Part shown: in pieces, positions 1-13,204 of the stretch
How the letters are laid out: every line of letters starts with the position of its first letter
Position numbering within the stretch: position 1 is the first letter of the stretch
Source: Amoebidium appalachense
Taxonomy: Eukaryota; Ichthyosporea
Direction of reading: 5' to 3'
Length of the DNA stretch: 64,000 nucleotides
Assembly (NCBI GenBank): GCA_963693365.1
Contig: CAVNZM010000016.1
Span: 1,054,001-1,118,000, forward strand
The notes under the pieces: model-generated
Told to the model about the DNA's origin: nothing
What the model saw: the letters and a program-made list of their open reading frames with translations, nothing else
The model's database searches: none
Translations under genes and position numbers: made by a program

Positions 1-365
1 CAGTGCCTCCATGTCGTCAACAATCCAGGGGCTGTAGTGGGGGGGCCCCGATGCCTGGCCCAGGCGGTTGCGGTAGTGTGCACGCAGGTTGTGGCGGTGG
101 CGCCTATTGGACATGGTGGCGTCCAGCAGGCGCAGCGACATGCGTGTGGCCCCAAAGTGGGTGGCCAGGGGGTTGTGCACTGCCCCCTCCACCTCGTTGG
201 TGCCCCGGATGCAGCGGTAGCGCATGAGCCCATCTGCGTCGGCAGTGGTCTCGTAGTAGAGGGGCAGGCCGGGGGGGTCCGACAGACAGCCATTTTGGGC
301 GTGTTCGAGCAGCGACTGTGGGGGCACAAGCAAACATCAGAGAGATGGGTGGGTGGTGGTGGTGG

Positions 366-422
<57 letters not shown>

Positions 423-505
423 GGGGGGGGGGATGGGGTTGCTAAGGAAAAAAACGAGCAGGGAAAGGCAAAAAACAACTGGCTAGGCAGCAAGGGCCGT
501 GCGGG

Positions 506-599
<94 letters not shown>

Positions 600-1168
600 A
601 TGTTTGGGGGGGGGGGGGGGGGGGGGGGGAGGCTAGGGTGTGCGTGTGTGTGCAGATGAACCAAGGATGACAAATAAGCGAAGAACCTTTTCTGTGGTGG
701 TGGAGTTGTTGGGCGCCTGCAGGGGGAGGGGGGGGGGGGGGGATGTTGCCTCGAGTCTTTCAAAGCCATCCTTCTTGAACAGAGGCTTGCCATCCGGTCC
801 GGGCGGCACATCCTTGTAGGTGTTTTTGAACTCCACCAGCCGCGAGACCAGCGTGTATGGGTCGGGAATAACCCGCCGGATGCGCTCCATGAAGTAGCTC
901 AGGTCGCCGCCCTTGAGCTCGGTTTCAATGTCGATGCCCTTCTGCTCCAGCACCCCCTGTGAGGCAGGATGCCAATATTAATTTACTACGCACACTGCAA
1001 TTTGGGTTTGGTAGACTTTGATACCTGCCGTTATTGTAGGACCCCTCCCCTCCACCCCCCCCATCTTCTCCCCCAACACAAGTAAAAAATGCATGTGGCT
1101 ATTTCCCCCCACAACCCTACATTATTTCTCTCTAGGCATATGAATAACCCCCACTCTCCTCCCCCCCC

Positions 1169-1202
<34 letters not shown>

Positions 1203-3898
1203 TTGCCCCCCCTCTCTCTGAGGCTCAGGCTCTCTCTCTTCCCTCAGAAGTTTTGTCGAAGGTGTGCATGGTTGTGGGTGGAATGGTGAGTGTGTGCTAA
1301 CGAGTGTATGTGTGTGTGCGCGTCAGTCACGCATGTTGTTGTTGCCGTTTTTTTTATTTTTATTTTTTATTTTTTATTTTGGGGGGGGGGGGAGGGGGGG
1401 GGGGGCACCTTCACATGTCCGTAATCCTCTTCATTCCACACAAATATTGCCTCGCTGAGTGCGCGTGCGTACTCAGCCCTGCGGGGGTGTGACTTGTACG
1501 TGCCGTCCGCCGTGTTTGCAATGGAGTGGAAGGCGTCATTCAGCACAGTCTGCCACACCACCTCCCCAGGCGGTGCCTGGCCCAACATGCCCTCTCTGGG
1601 AGCTGCCTCGGGTCCCCCTGGGGCTGCCTCAAGGCCCCCCGGGGCTGCCTGGGGGTCCTGGGGGGGTGCCTGTGGGCCGGCAAGGGGTTGCTGCTGCTCG
1701 GCAGGGGGAGGCCTGGCAGGGGGAGGGGCTGGGTCAGGGACCACCGGCACCTCGGCACCTGGGTCCGGTGGGGGCTGAATGGGCCGTAGCCACTGCAGGT
1801 GCACCATCAGCTCAAAGGGCGGCGGGCCCAGCTCTCCCAGGGTCTTGCCCTTGTCGGGGCCAAAGGGCACCTGCATGGCCGGCGACAGCACCTGATCCAC
1901 CCGCACCACTGCATGCTTCTTGCCCACCTTCATGCCCCCCCAGCGCTCCGGCTGCACAGCCAGCACCACCCCGGTGGCTGCTGCAGCATGTGGGCCCCGC
2001 CGGGGCACAATCTCAACCCCTTCACCGAGTGCCTTTGCATGAAGCCGCGCTGCATGTCATAGAGGGAAGCAAAAAACTCAGCCAAAAAGCCACAGCACCA
2101 ACGTTTTTCTCTTCGCTCCACAAAAATCAAATGCATATTCCTTAGCAACCCCCCTTCCCCCCCCCCCCCCCCCCCCCCCTTCTCCCTCCCCCCCCCCCCC
2201 CCCTCTCCCAGTGCCCAGCTTGTGTGGCACTTGCACGTGTTAACAGTGCTATAGCCCCCCCCCCCCCCCCCCCCCCCCCCCCCCACCACCACCACCACCA
2301 CCACCAATCACCCCCTCCTTTGATAGCCACCCGACACCCAGCATAACACAACTGGAACACTGGCCCATGTGGTCAGCCACCCCCCCCCCCCCCCCCCCCC
2401 CCCCTCCTCCCCCTCCCCTCTCCTCTGGGGGGCCCACAATCTTTCTATATCTGGCATAAGCACATAAGCACTGGGGCAAAAAGCAGGTGGGATACACACC
2501 TGACAGGTTTGGCCTATCGACCACGGCCGAGTAGACCTGCAGGGACGCATATGCATCAAGGGCAGCGTAGGTGGCCTGCACCTCTGATAGCGGCTCGTGC
2601 CAGTTGGAGCATCGAACAAGTGCCGGCTTGGGCAGCTTCTTGCCTATGACCTGGGCAGTGATGTCGGCCAAGCCCCGGGCCGCAGAGGTGATAGCTGCAC
2701 GGGCATAGCAGAACCGGCCCAGCTCCAGATAGCTGGCCACAGGGGTGCCGTAGTCCTTGTTGAGGTGGGCCGAGTCCGTGCCGATCTGCTTGCCCACCTT
2801 GATGATGCTGGGGTCCCTAAGCAGCGCAATCAGCTCGTCCACCAGCCGCGCGGGCGGGCTGTGGTTGGGGCCCATGCGTGCCAAGTGGAAGATGTACACG
2901 GCCCGTGCGGTGGCAATCTGCAGCGTGCAAACCTTGGACCGCGCCTGGCCCACCCGATAGACCCACTCGCAGTCCAGCCCCACCACGCGGTGCTGCTGCC
3001 CCTCCAGGTCGGCACGAATGGCCGCTGTAGCCACCACCGCCCCCTGGCAGTCGGTGTACACCGGCTTAGGGTAGTTGGCCGGCAGCTCCAGCCCAGGCAG
3101 ACCGTCCGTCACGCTTACCAGCGCAGCCTCGTTCAGACGGACGGGGCATTTTGGCCGGGCTAGGGTTGGAAACATGCGCTCAACAAACGCCCGGTCTTGG
3201 CAGCACCGATCTGTGTAGAAGAAGGCCGGGCCCTTGCTGTTGAGCGCCGCCGTGGTGGCAGAGATGCGCTGGATCACGGGCTCAATCTCCTGGTGGCTGC
3301 AGTCCCGTGTAAATACCTGCGCCCGGATCTCTGGGGTGCCGCACTGTGTGAGAGGGCATCTCCGAGCAGCCATGCATGTTCTAGCTTCCCTTACCACATG
3401 GCCCTTCACGAGACTTCAGTGCCCACACAATCCTTTCCCCCTCCCTCCCCCCAAACCCATGTGCCCACATACTTTCCCCTCCCTCTCCCCCAAAACCCTT
3501 CCCCCTCCTTCCCCCCAAACCCATGTGCCCACATACTTTCCCCAGGCCTCCCTTTCCCCCAAAATCTTCCCCCCCCCTCCCCCCTAAACCCATGTACCTA
3601 CAATCCTTCCCCCTTCCTCCCCCTAAACCCTTGTGATCACAATCCTTTCCCCCTCTCTGCCTTCCCCCCAAACCCATGTGCCCACGATCCTTCCCCACTC
3701 CCCCTCCCCCCAAACCATGGGACAGCCCTCCATATGGCACCTACTGTCCCCCCCCCCCCCCCCCCCCCCCCCACCCCACCCCGGGCCTCTTGCCCTCTCT
3801 ACCTTCAACCCCGACGGTGGTGTCTCTCCCCCCCCCCCCCCCCCCCCTGCATCCCTTGCAATCACTGGCCCCTACTCCCATTCTGCTTGGCAGAAGCT

Positions 3899-3964
<66 letters not shown>

Positions 3965-4198
3965 ATTCCCCGCCAAAAGAAAGCTCCACCCCAGCCCACC
4001 CCAATCTCTACCCAGCAAAAACACATACACACATATCTGGAGCTTCCTAGTTTTTGCTCGACAGGGCAAGAATTGTCCCCAAAACCCACATACTACAAAC
4101 CTCTACTCACAGTGTGCCACCTCATTAAATGTGGAGCCTAAGAGATTTAAAGGCCCTAGAGGGGGGAGGGGGGGGAGGGGGGGGAGGGGGGCGTGTGT

Positions 4199-4229
<31 letters not shown>

Positions 4230-4659
4230 GGTGGGGGTGTGGGGGGGGGGGGAGGGGGGAAGGGGGCCTGGGGGAGAGTGGGGGGAGGGGGGAGAAGAGG
4301 AGGGACCACACACCGCCAAGCTCGTTTACACAAGTCCATAGGCCTCGGTACAGAGGCTCCCCATTGATGCCGGTGAGCTTCCCAATTTGGAAGGTGTGGT
4401 CGGCCTTGAGCACGTTGTTTACGGGCTTGAGCTGCGTGTCCAGGCTCTGGTACTTTGCCGTGCGGTCGCTGAACTCAGTATACACGGCACTCAGGTATTT
4501 GCCTGAACCCCAAGTACTGTTAGAACTCCACCACCCTCCCATCAGGACCATCCCCCCCATTCCCTCTAGTCCCTCGTGTTCATCTCACCTCTCTGTATTT
4601 TCGTAAGTCTGTATGGCTTTTCCCATCTCAAAAACGCTACACACCCATCTCCGGCCGTT

Positions 4660-4708
<49 letters not shown>

Positions 4709-4893
4709 CCCCGCCTCCCGGCGCGCGCAAACCCTCCAAGTCATTGCACCAACTTTCACCTTCTTTCCCCTTTGTGCCCCATCTGCAGTTTGTCCCCTGC
4801 ACGTCCGTTTGCCCTTCCCCCCACACCCTCCTGCCACTACTATAATAACCATTAAGTACCGCCACCAAGATCCAGTCTACCACCATGTGCCCC

Positions 4894-4932
<39 letters not shown>

Positions 4933-5082
4933 CTCTCCACCTCCTTTCCCCCAACACACACAGACACACATGCGCACACCCACCATCTCATTCTCAGGCA
5001 TAACAGTTCTCCACGATTTCCCAAGCACACTCACTGGTACATGGACCGTTATGCTTTCACCCCTCTGATGATCCCTCTGCCC

Positions 5083-5113
<31 letters not shown>

Positions 5114-5190
5114 ACCACCACCACCACCACCACCACCACCACCATGACTGATTGCCACCACCACCACCTAATCCATCACCATGTCCCCCC

Positions 5191-5237
<47 letters not shown>

Positions 5238-6632
5238 ACACACGGACCCACAAGTACACGCACACTCACAGGCGCACATCCACCACCACACATCCACCAC
5301 CACCATAATAGAAACTTATTGACCACACTTCCAAAACCCATTTCCAAGTCCCCCCCCCCCCCCTAAAAAAAAAAATAAAAAATAATAAAACAAAACCCTA
5401 CCAAGCCAACCCAAAAAATGCCCAAGCACGTGCATACAAAACAATGGGGACCATTTACACACCCAAAATGCAGTGCACACTTGCCTGAAGGCACATGTCC
5501 AGCGTAACCATTTTTGTCACCAAACGCCGAGAACTTAGCCGCCTGCTCCTCTGGGGGAAGTTCTGTCAGGCGCTGGTCGTGGGGGCGGAAATCGTTACGC
5601 TTTTTGAGTTCATACTTGGTCCAATGCAGCGCCCTCGAGTAATACAGGAGCCGCTGCTCGTCGTATCGCTGCTTGTGGAGCTCCGAGAGGAGGGTGGCAA
5701 AGGCGTTTGGGCCCACACCTTTGTCTGCCAGTGCACGCAACAATGTTACCACCTTTAGGTCGAGCCCACTGCGGTGGCTAAGGTAGGCCGGAAACTGATC
5801 ACGCATGAAGAGTGGAAGGCGTTTAATTGTCTGGGGGTTTGTGCCGGCAAAGTTTTTTTTGCATGTGTCACAAAAGTACCGGGCCGTGATAATGTAGTAG
5901 CAGCTGTCAAAGTCGATAACACGCCGTCCTACGGGGTTGCTCATGAACCCATTGCGAGAAGTACGGTGTGGGTTGGGGTGGTTGTGGGGGTCCACGTAGT
6001 GATCATCGAAGGGGCACGGCACCATGAAACCGGGAGACAACCTTTCCGGAAGCCAGGCAAAACATCTGGGTTTGTAGAAAGGCGCTGGATCGCCCCCAAA
6101 TTTAAAGCCTATAATGGGAGGTGGAAGATGCCACCCCACAGGCGTCTTCTCATCTTTGAGACTCTCTTTCACTGTGTGCAGGTGCGACTTGATTGTTTCG
6201 CCCGCCGCGTCAGAAAACTCCTCTCCACCGTCATCCCCGTCCGTATTATCTTCTCCCTCTTCCTCCCCTTCATCCTCGTCTACCCGGTACGCATCTGCTG
6301 CTGCATTTAGCAAAGGTTCCTCGTCGGGTTGCACCTGTATGTCTGGTGGGTGTGGAGCAGGGGCCCGATCCATTTCTCTTGGTAACGAATGGACGCTACC
6401 TGCCTCAACTACACGGGCCCTTATGTCGGCGGCCTTAGATAGAGGGGGCTGTTCGGGTTGTACGTTTACGTTTAGTTCCTGCAAAACAGCTTTGTTTGCC
6501 GTCCCAAAACCTGCAAAGTTCGCTAAAGGCTGAACAAATGCAGCATCTTTTTTTGCGCCCAGCTCCCTCCCTAGCTCCGCCTGTTTTATGCCCAGGGCGC
6601 TGTGTTGTGCCCTTAGGGCAGCCTGGCTTCAT
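1..6632 (-). CDS. DUF6729-DDE transposase-exonuclease fusion (3' end outside window)
   Basis: Exons on the minus strand are 6632-5485, 4502-4314, 3330-2500, 2049-1409, 956-687 and 315-<1. All five junctions agree in phase, giving at least 1131 codons. Residues about 185-350 form a DUF6729-like zinc-ribbon region (CP near 208, YFCDTCKKNF near 260). Exon 2 has KADHTF, the likely first catalytic Asp of a DDE transposase, and exon 3 has FYTDRCC, the likely second. A WRN/RNase D-like 3'-5' exonuclease follows, with VVGLDCEWV (ExoI), KVGKQIGTDSAHL (ExoII) and YAALDAY (ExoIII) all intact. Exon 6 has CIRGTNEVEG, which resembles the Glu-bearing TN-x-x-E motif of IS256/MULE enzymes. Such fusions are known to me from fungal repeats; transposition by this protein is inferred. 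The first intron uses a GC donor (CAG/GCAAGT). The start at 6632 gives the usual GGA-R-GAGRKK leader, but a run of seven A shifts the frame right after it. Confidence 0.8.
316..686 (-). repeat. Intron filled with GT, G and CT runs
   Basis: This is the last intron of the transposase-exonuclease gene inside the window (donor AAG/GTTCTT, acceptor CCCACAG). On the plus strand it holds (GT)n at 369-405, a G run at 406-432, (CT)n at about 508-588 and another G run at 606-629. Confidence 0.85.
957..5484 (-). repeat. Homopolymer-rich introns of the transposase-exonuclease gene
   Basis: Introns 957-1408, 2050-2499, 3331-4313 and 4503-5484 are dominated by C runs on the plus strand (G runs in sense), for example 1151-1202, 2255-2284, 3901-3963, 4662-4705, 4897-4931 and 5183-5223. 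Intron 3331-4313 also carries four or five degenerate tandem units of about 50-70 bp containing CCCAAACCCATGTGCCCACA (about 3419-3720). No further coding exon is evident in them. Confidence 0.8.
6548..6554 (-). other. One-base frameshift in A7 run, exon 1 of transposase-exonuclease gene
   Basis: The leader from the ATG at 6632 reads MKPGCPKGTT...GAGRKK. The frame carrying the rest of exon 1 (DAAFVQPLANF... and the DUF6729 region) is one base away, and the switch falls exactly on seven A (sense strand). Six A would join the two frames. Without correction the first in-frame ATG of the long frame lies about 95 codons further in. It may be a real null allele, a hypermutable homopolymer or a consensus error. 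Confidence 0.75.
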
Positions 6633-8958
6633 TTTAAACACTTGGGGCCTGGCCCCCTGCCCCCCTAGTGCGACTACGTTACCGCAAACATTCCCGTATT
6701 CCAGTGTGCTCGGCAATGCTGCTCATGGCCTTCCCGGGAAGGCCTGGTTGTGACCAGTAAAGAGCGCGCCAATTCCTGACCGCCGCCTACAGCAGTGTAT
6801 GATCTGTTATCCATATTCGGCAAAAGGGGTCTTGCCCAACCAATGGCTTGAATCCTTGTAACTTTGCTTTATCCATATAAGGTTAGCTGAACACCCCCCC
6901 CTCCAATCATACCCCCCCTTCTCTCTAGTAGTAGCTCCTGGCATGCCGCACCCCCCTGACTTGACTTGACTTGGGCCCTACGCGCAGCATGCATCCACAA
7001 ACTAAAGCAATGGGCATTATCGATTAATCACTATTAGTGAGAATGAATATTGACACACACAGCAACTACAGCAACTGTAGCTATAATATGGAGTTTATAG
7101 AGAAAGACGAATGACATAACCGTTAGCTGGCAGTTTCGGCCTGCCTGCAACTTACCATGGACCTATTTCGTGGAATTTGAGGAATTGGCGAATATTAGTC
7201 TACTCCCAAGGTACGCAGGAATCGATTGGCTTGAAGTGATAACGATAATTAATGCTGTTACGTATTTCTATTGGTTACTTTGCGCTCAATTACTCAGTGG
7301 GCTATGCACTTCGTGATTTATAGCTTATCATCGCTGTTTTTTGTTATCTCGGTCCCGCTCAGTTTCAGGCAATCTGCATTTGTTTCCCCATAAAAAGGGC
7401 AAATTAACAGGGATTTGGTAGCTCTAGATATATATTAAGATTTAAAAATAATATCAATTGAAAAATATCAATATTTAAACATTAAGGTTCAAGAATCCGA
7501 GCTTTATTATCTCAGTGTCAAGACAAGGCGAAGCGAATCTCTAATCAGAATTGTCCAGCGACAAGGAGATTACGGGCGGTCAGACAAGCTGACCAGCAAA
7601 CAATCCAAAAAAGGCAGCCGAAACGGCCAAAAAAATTCCACAGACCAGGCTGTTATTGGTTGGGCATCTTACGTTGGTGCCTTTGAATCCAATCAATTCT
7701 AGTCAAACGAAACTTCTTTTGCTAAGAGAAGGGCGTGATTATAAACCAATGTGCCCTACTCACTCCATGTTGGCACCCAGGCTCCCCGGGCCCTCCCAGT
7801 GTCGGCGGAGATGTTGGCGGTAAGCCTTGTTACAAGTGTGTGGTGTCCGGCATCTTTTCTTGATCAATAAGCATAGTTAATACAACCCCAAGAGCAAAAT
7901 CATGCTATGTCTATACTCTTCTTGTACATATTTATCTCACTGAATTACCCATTTTCATGCGTTGGTCCGGCCAAGGTGAATCTTCAACCCCCCGCTCTCA
8001 CTCTCGAGTAGGATGAAACGGTTTTGCGAAACCAATCATAATGATTCAGGCGCCAGCCTATCTTGGCGACATCCAACTAGGCACTGGATGAAATCTGGGT
8101 GATCAATCATGGGTCTCCATTATTACATTATTTTCCTAGAAATGTAGACTTTCGACAGCCATTATCCTGATTATTGAAGTGGAATACTAATCCTAGCTAC
8201 TGTTATCTGTATTACATTTAAATGCGCGCTGGGTACTGATGTGAGCAGATCATGCGTCGACGAGTCGTAAAAATTGCGATTGTTGTTTTTTAAGTTATTG
8301 GATCGTAGTCACGCATGAAGCAAACACTGTTTTGATTGGCTGTAATGTTGATTGGCCACCGGCTCAAAAAATGACCTTCAGAGGAAGAATTGTCAAACTA
8401 TCCGGCTCGTGTATCTGGTTTCTGCATACATATAACCAATTAATGTTTTTTTTTTTACTCAAGACCGTCGACGTTCAACAACAATCATGAAAGTAGAAAA
8501 TACGGCTCTTAATATTTCACCCTCTATTCACAAATATCCAACGTAATTTTCTAAAAATGCGATAGCAATCTCACTACACAATAAGCATTGACAAACTTTC
8601 TGCTGCGAGATCGCTGCTATCTCGCCCACTCTAAATTCTCTGTAAGTTATCACCGTGATAGTTATCCTGCGAGCATTTTGCTTTTTTGGACCAGGTCTCA
8701 TAGACTTCCGCGCCAAAACTTTTTTGGTTCTAAACGAATTTTTTTCATGTTGCCTCCAGGCTTTCAAGTTTCACTGAGTGTGCAATTTTTGCACAAAGTT
8801 TCAAGAAGAAAGAACTGAGGAACGAGGGGAAGAAGAGCGATCAATAGCGTGTGCTCGAGCAGGTGATTGTTAGAAAGGCGTAAAAGAAGAAAGAGAACGT
8901 CTTGAGTTCAGCAAACTGAATCGGTGTGAAGGAAGATCTGTTTAGCAAAAAAGCTGTG
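6633..8958. other. Unique AT-richer intergenic DNA, no gene seen
   Basis: Between the divergent transposase-exonuclease and zinc-finger genes there are only short random open frames. The base composition differs sharply from the flanks: few homopolymers and no long microsatellite. It should contain both promoters. I recognise no RNA gene and no TIR-like pair at the transposase end, although the other transposon end lies outside the window. Confidence 0.6.
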
Positions 8959-9802
8959 ATGGGGTCAAATCCTCTTGCCGTTCTGCCTAAGGCTGGAGAA
9001 ATGTCGTGGCAAGTGCAAGGTAAGCGCCGAGTTCTTTCCCCTTGTGTTCTGTTGACACGTTCGCTGAAGGGACGGTGCTTTTGTGATGCTTCCTTTCAGT
9101 TTTCACATCTTGTCAGTTTGCATCGTTCGAATGAACTTCCTTGTCACGTCCAGGCTCGTATAGTGGGTCGTTGCACGTGTTGCTTGTCTTCTTGCGTCTC
9201 CTCCCTTTCTCTTTCAGGTTTTCCTGTCTTTCTTGACTTCAACAACGCATACCTAGCCTTTTTTGACACACCTGCAACAGTGCATTGACAAGTCTTTTCT
9301 CATCACCGCAGACACCCACAACGCGCACACCCATGCGCACGAATACGCAAATTCCAACATGTATGCACGTTCGCCCTTCTCGTCTCCCATCACACCCGAG
9401 AACGCGTACGGCTACTCAAACAGGCAACAGCAACAACCCACCAGCCCGCATTTCAAAGAGGTGCATTTTGAGTATTCCGCGGACGGGAAACATCGTTACC
9501 GCACACAGCCAAAGGGAGCAAAAGCATTGGACATGCGCGTTAAACCCTACGCAAGGAAACGAACCACATCGGAATCATCGGATGGAAGCACGGGTGCTGT
9601 TCTTAACGTTGACCCCACCATCAAGGAGGAATTACTGCATCGATGTGTGACATGTGGGAAGGTGTACAAGCACGAGAGTTGTCTTCTCAAGCACAACTGG
9701 GAGCACACGGAATACTGGGAGCTTGCCAAGCAGCACTGCGCAAGCAAACATCAATCTGTCCAGCTCCTGGAAGCGGCTCGCATTCTTGTCAAGATGCAGT
9801 GA
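8959..9802 (+). CDS. Two-exon C2H2-type zinc-finger protein (fungal-like family)
   Basis: Exon 1 is 8959-9019 (ATGGGGTCAAAT...CAAG/GTAAGC) and exon 2 is 9312-9802 (CACCGCAG/ACACCC). Both sides are phase 1, giving 183 residues. The C-terminal part has CVTCGKVYKHESCLLKHNWE followed by HTEYW, a C-x2-C...H-x4-H-like finger, and then KHQSVQLLEAARILVKM. From memory, fungal C2H2 proteins of unknown role share this YKH-x2-CL-x-KH-x-WEH finger and the following QVQLLEAA segment. The N-terminal half is rich in Gln, Ser and Pro with a short basic stretch (KPYARKR), so a nuclear DNA-binding role is plausible but inferred. It is the only well-supported plus-strand gene here. The start was chosen because it is the first ATG in the only frame that joins exon 2 in phase. 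Confidence 0.7.
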
Positions 9803-10849
9803 AAGAGGTGAAAACATCACCCATTCACTCAGTTCAGTAACCCCATGTTAGGCCGAATTTGAAGTTTTTCCCACCCCTCACGTGACGTTATTCCACCCCT
9901 TCCCGAACGAACCCATTCCAACCCCGTCTCGAATCTCCCACCCGTTACGCGCAGCACGTTGGTGCAAAGGTATTAACCCATTCATGCTTGTAGTAATCTG
10001 CACCTGTGAGTTTATACCTCTAGATCATTCCCGCGCGAGGGTTTAAGCAAGTTCTGGTTTTTTGCGCAAAATCCAGCTGCGGTGTCAGGGGAGAGTCATG
10101 GCGGCAAGAACACCTTTTCCACCGACCCATTTTTTAACTTATAGGTGGTTTTTATCCCACCCATAGATGATCAAGTTAGAGGTTAAAAGGTTGGTTGGAA
10201 CAACCTTGCCGAGGTTTTGGCTGTGTATATGTAAAGTATTGGAGATGGTTTGTGGCCGCGTTTTGAACTTCCTTGTCGGGCCTTAGTGCACATGTAAAAG
10301 TACCGGAATTTGGATATTTTGGTCTAGGTTTTGTGCTTTTCTTATGGCCCCCATATGTTCGAGTCCTATGAGATATGTTATCGTTTGACCGCCCGGCCCC
10401 ACGAAAAACCCCGTTTGAATCCCCTGTAATTCCACCAAACCCACAGTACAGTAGAATGTTGGTTATATGCCCCCCAGAGCACTGTGTGTTAAAAGGGGGG
10501 GGGGGGGGTAAGTTCATATGGCATATCCTTATATGGTCATGAGATATCCTTATATGGCCATGAAAAAGCACGTAGGTAGATGCAGAGCCGCTAGCGTGTA
10601 AAGGTATTGCTTAATGTATTAGTATGATAGGTTAAAAACCCTCCAAATCCCCACGCCAAACATTTTGTTTGATCGGCCCTTACAGGCTGGTAAAGGTGTT
10701 GTTCGCTGACTCAATAAAGGAGAGTGCTGGGGGTCTAGGTTGACCCCTGGTTTTCGCGAAAAATGATGTCTAGGGGGCCATGCAACGTATGGCAGGATTG
10801 CAAATGTGCAGCGTCTTTGGAGTCTGTAAGATTCAACGTGCTAAGCAAC

Positions 10850-10880
<31 letters not shown>

Positions 10881-12099
10881 AAAAAAAAAAAAAGAAAAAA
10901 ACACTCACACACCCCTCCCTCACCCTAATATCTGGAGTAATACTCTGGAAGAGTTGAGATTAGCACATGCACAAGAAAACTTTGCCCGTTATCTTGCACA
11001 CACACACACACACACACACTTAATGTTTTGTGTAACAGTTGTGCATATACCCACCACTATATTAGCTGCCAACTAATAGATAGCCATGCACTTCAGATGC
11101 GGGCCTCCTCATACAAGGATACATGCCCCAAATGTCATGTAACAACCCGCCTCCCCCCCCCCCCCCCCCCCCCTCCCTCCCTCCTCCCCTTCCGTACTTA
11201 CATCGTGGCACTTTCTGTCTGTTCCCACCCCAATCCACCCAGCCACTACAACAATGCAACAGGCCCACCCTTCCCCATGAGGCACGCACGCACACACACG
11301 TACACGCACACATCAATCAACTGCTTTAGAAACACTAATCCAGATTCTACAAATCGTTGTCATGAATAAAATCATGAATCAGATCCAGATCATCGGGATC
11401 GATGCACTAATTTGAAAGGGAAATGAAGGCGGGATTCAGTGACACCACACGCATAGAACGTGTCGTGAATATTTGTGAATACAGCCCGGTCCTGGCCTAG
11501 ATGTCGCTAATGCCGCAAGACAAATGTTTGTATGATCATCCGAGCCACAATTGGAAACGTTTTAACTATCGTCCGTTAAATTTAAAGCATGGCTTCACAC
11601 CAAACCTCATTTGATAAAAAAAAAAAAAAAAAAAGTAGGAATATCGCAATCTTAAAAAAAGTTTGATGGACCAATAATTTGCGCGTGATCGCACGATTAG
11701 CCAAATATAGAAATTTGGGCGGGAAGTTTTTGCGCGCCAATTTTTTTTATATAAAGCAAAAAACACTGAAAACTAATTAAAAAGTAGGAATATTGATGTG
11801 CGATAATTGACATAAAGATTAAATATTTAAATGTTTAGAGCTGCCGTTGCCCACACATGGACACAGGGCTCGTGAGTACAGCAGCGCTGTCTAGCGCCAC
11901 AGTCAGTGTGACTTACATTAATTAAGCATGCAGCAATTAATTATTAATCTTACTGGCCGATTGGCCCACACTGTGGCATCAACAATAAGCGCACAGTTTT
12001 AAACTAGTTTAGATAATCAGGGTCGGTGATATTATGCCAGTTTGGGGAAGCGGGAGGGGGGGGGGGGGGGGAGTAGTAACCGTGGGGATGGGTTTTGTC

Positions 12100-12134
<35 letters not shown>

Positions 12135-12570
12135 AGCCCACTGGGCCCTTTGGACGGGTTGTGAAGGTGTATTTTCGCGGACACACTCACCCCTCCGGCT
12201 GGCTCTGGACTCGGGGAAGGGAACTTCGGGGGGGCACCTGAGTAGGTGGGTCCCTGTGTATGTGTTTGGGGGGAAAGGGGGGGGAGGGGGGGGGGGGGGA
12301 GGCACCCGTCCCACGGGCCATATAACTACTATAGCACATAGGATGATCCGATAATATGAAATTTAAGTGCTATGAACATACATTTCCATAACGTAAACAT
12401 TGAAGCCTAAATATATATAGGAGTCCTTGACCATGTGACTTGAAATTTAGGCTACACATTACGTCATCCCCCCCCCTCCCCCCTCCCCCTCGTAACCGGA
12501 CCCCCCTAGTCTATATTAATACGGTGTAAACTAGAACGTGCCCTTCTAGCTAGTTTATGCAGCTTCATAT
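9803..12570. other. Intergenic spacer, no supported gene
   Basis: The sequence is AT-richer and mostly unique, with isolated C/A runs (10851-10892), a C run at 11153-11173, and paired G and C runs at 12057-12072 and 12103-12134. A possible poly(A) signal for the zinc-finger gene (AATAAA, about 10712) lies 0.9 kb downstream, so the pairing is doubtful. The open frames are short and low-complexity. Confidence 0.5.
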
Positions 12571-12582
12571 CCATCTGGCGAA

Positions 12583-12705
12583 CTAGTGATAACCCAGACC
12601 TTGATTTTAGAGGGAATCTTGGTCCCAATCAAATGGCTCGAAATTTTCGAAAGGGATTCTCGTGCCCAATCTGATCATCGGATTTCAGTTTAACCCGCCC
12701 CAGCG
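12583..12705 (+). repeat. Left arm of a diverged inverted repeat
   Basis: GTGATAACCCAGA... AGGGAATCT... CCCAATCAAATGGCTC ... ATCGGATTTCAGTTTA reads in the same order on the opposite strand at about 14345-14480, at roughly three-quarters identity by eye. The arms enclose 1.6 kb that holds the truncated LINE copy. They may be two copies of one dispersed element or the ends of an old DNA transposon. Confidence 0.65.
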
Positions 12706-13204
12706 TTATCACTATTTGGCTAGGCCTATGATTGAATACAGCCCACATCGCCCTGCCATGTCTATTTCACGGGCTCAGACTCTAGAAAGCAGGTCACATG
12801 ATATATAGATCTCTTGAGGCCGGTACCCATCAACTTAGAGGGGATGAATAAGACCTTCATAAAAATTTTCAATTTAACCCCCCGCCGCCCCCCCCCCCCC
12901 CCCCCCCTCCCCCCCCCCCCCCCCCCTTCCCCGCATTTGAGGGTGATTCTTGCCCCCCCCCCCCCCCCCCCCCCCTCCTCTAACCACCACCACCACCACC
13001 ACCACAAACACCAATATCAAACTAAGAATGCTTTACTTTGTATTTAGAAAATTTCCCAGAGTGCATGGCATGTGGCGTCGGAGTCACTGGGCATGTGTAC
13101 ATGTCTACCTATTATCTTAGCAATCGAATCGTACCACCACAACATTAACCTGATAGGGGCCCCCACATACATGTCATCACCATCGGGAGCACAGGGCCAA
13201 ATAG

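Noticed and set aside
10176-10571. 131-codon open frame on the minus strand
   Set aside because: Composition is not protein-like, it has no motif or splice partner, and it crosses a G run.
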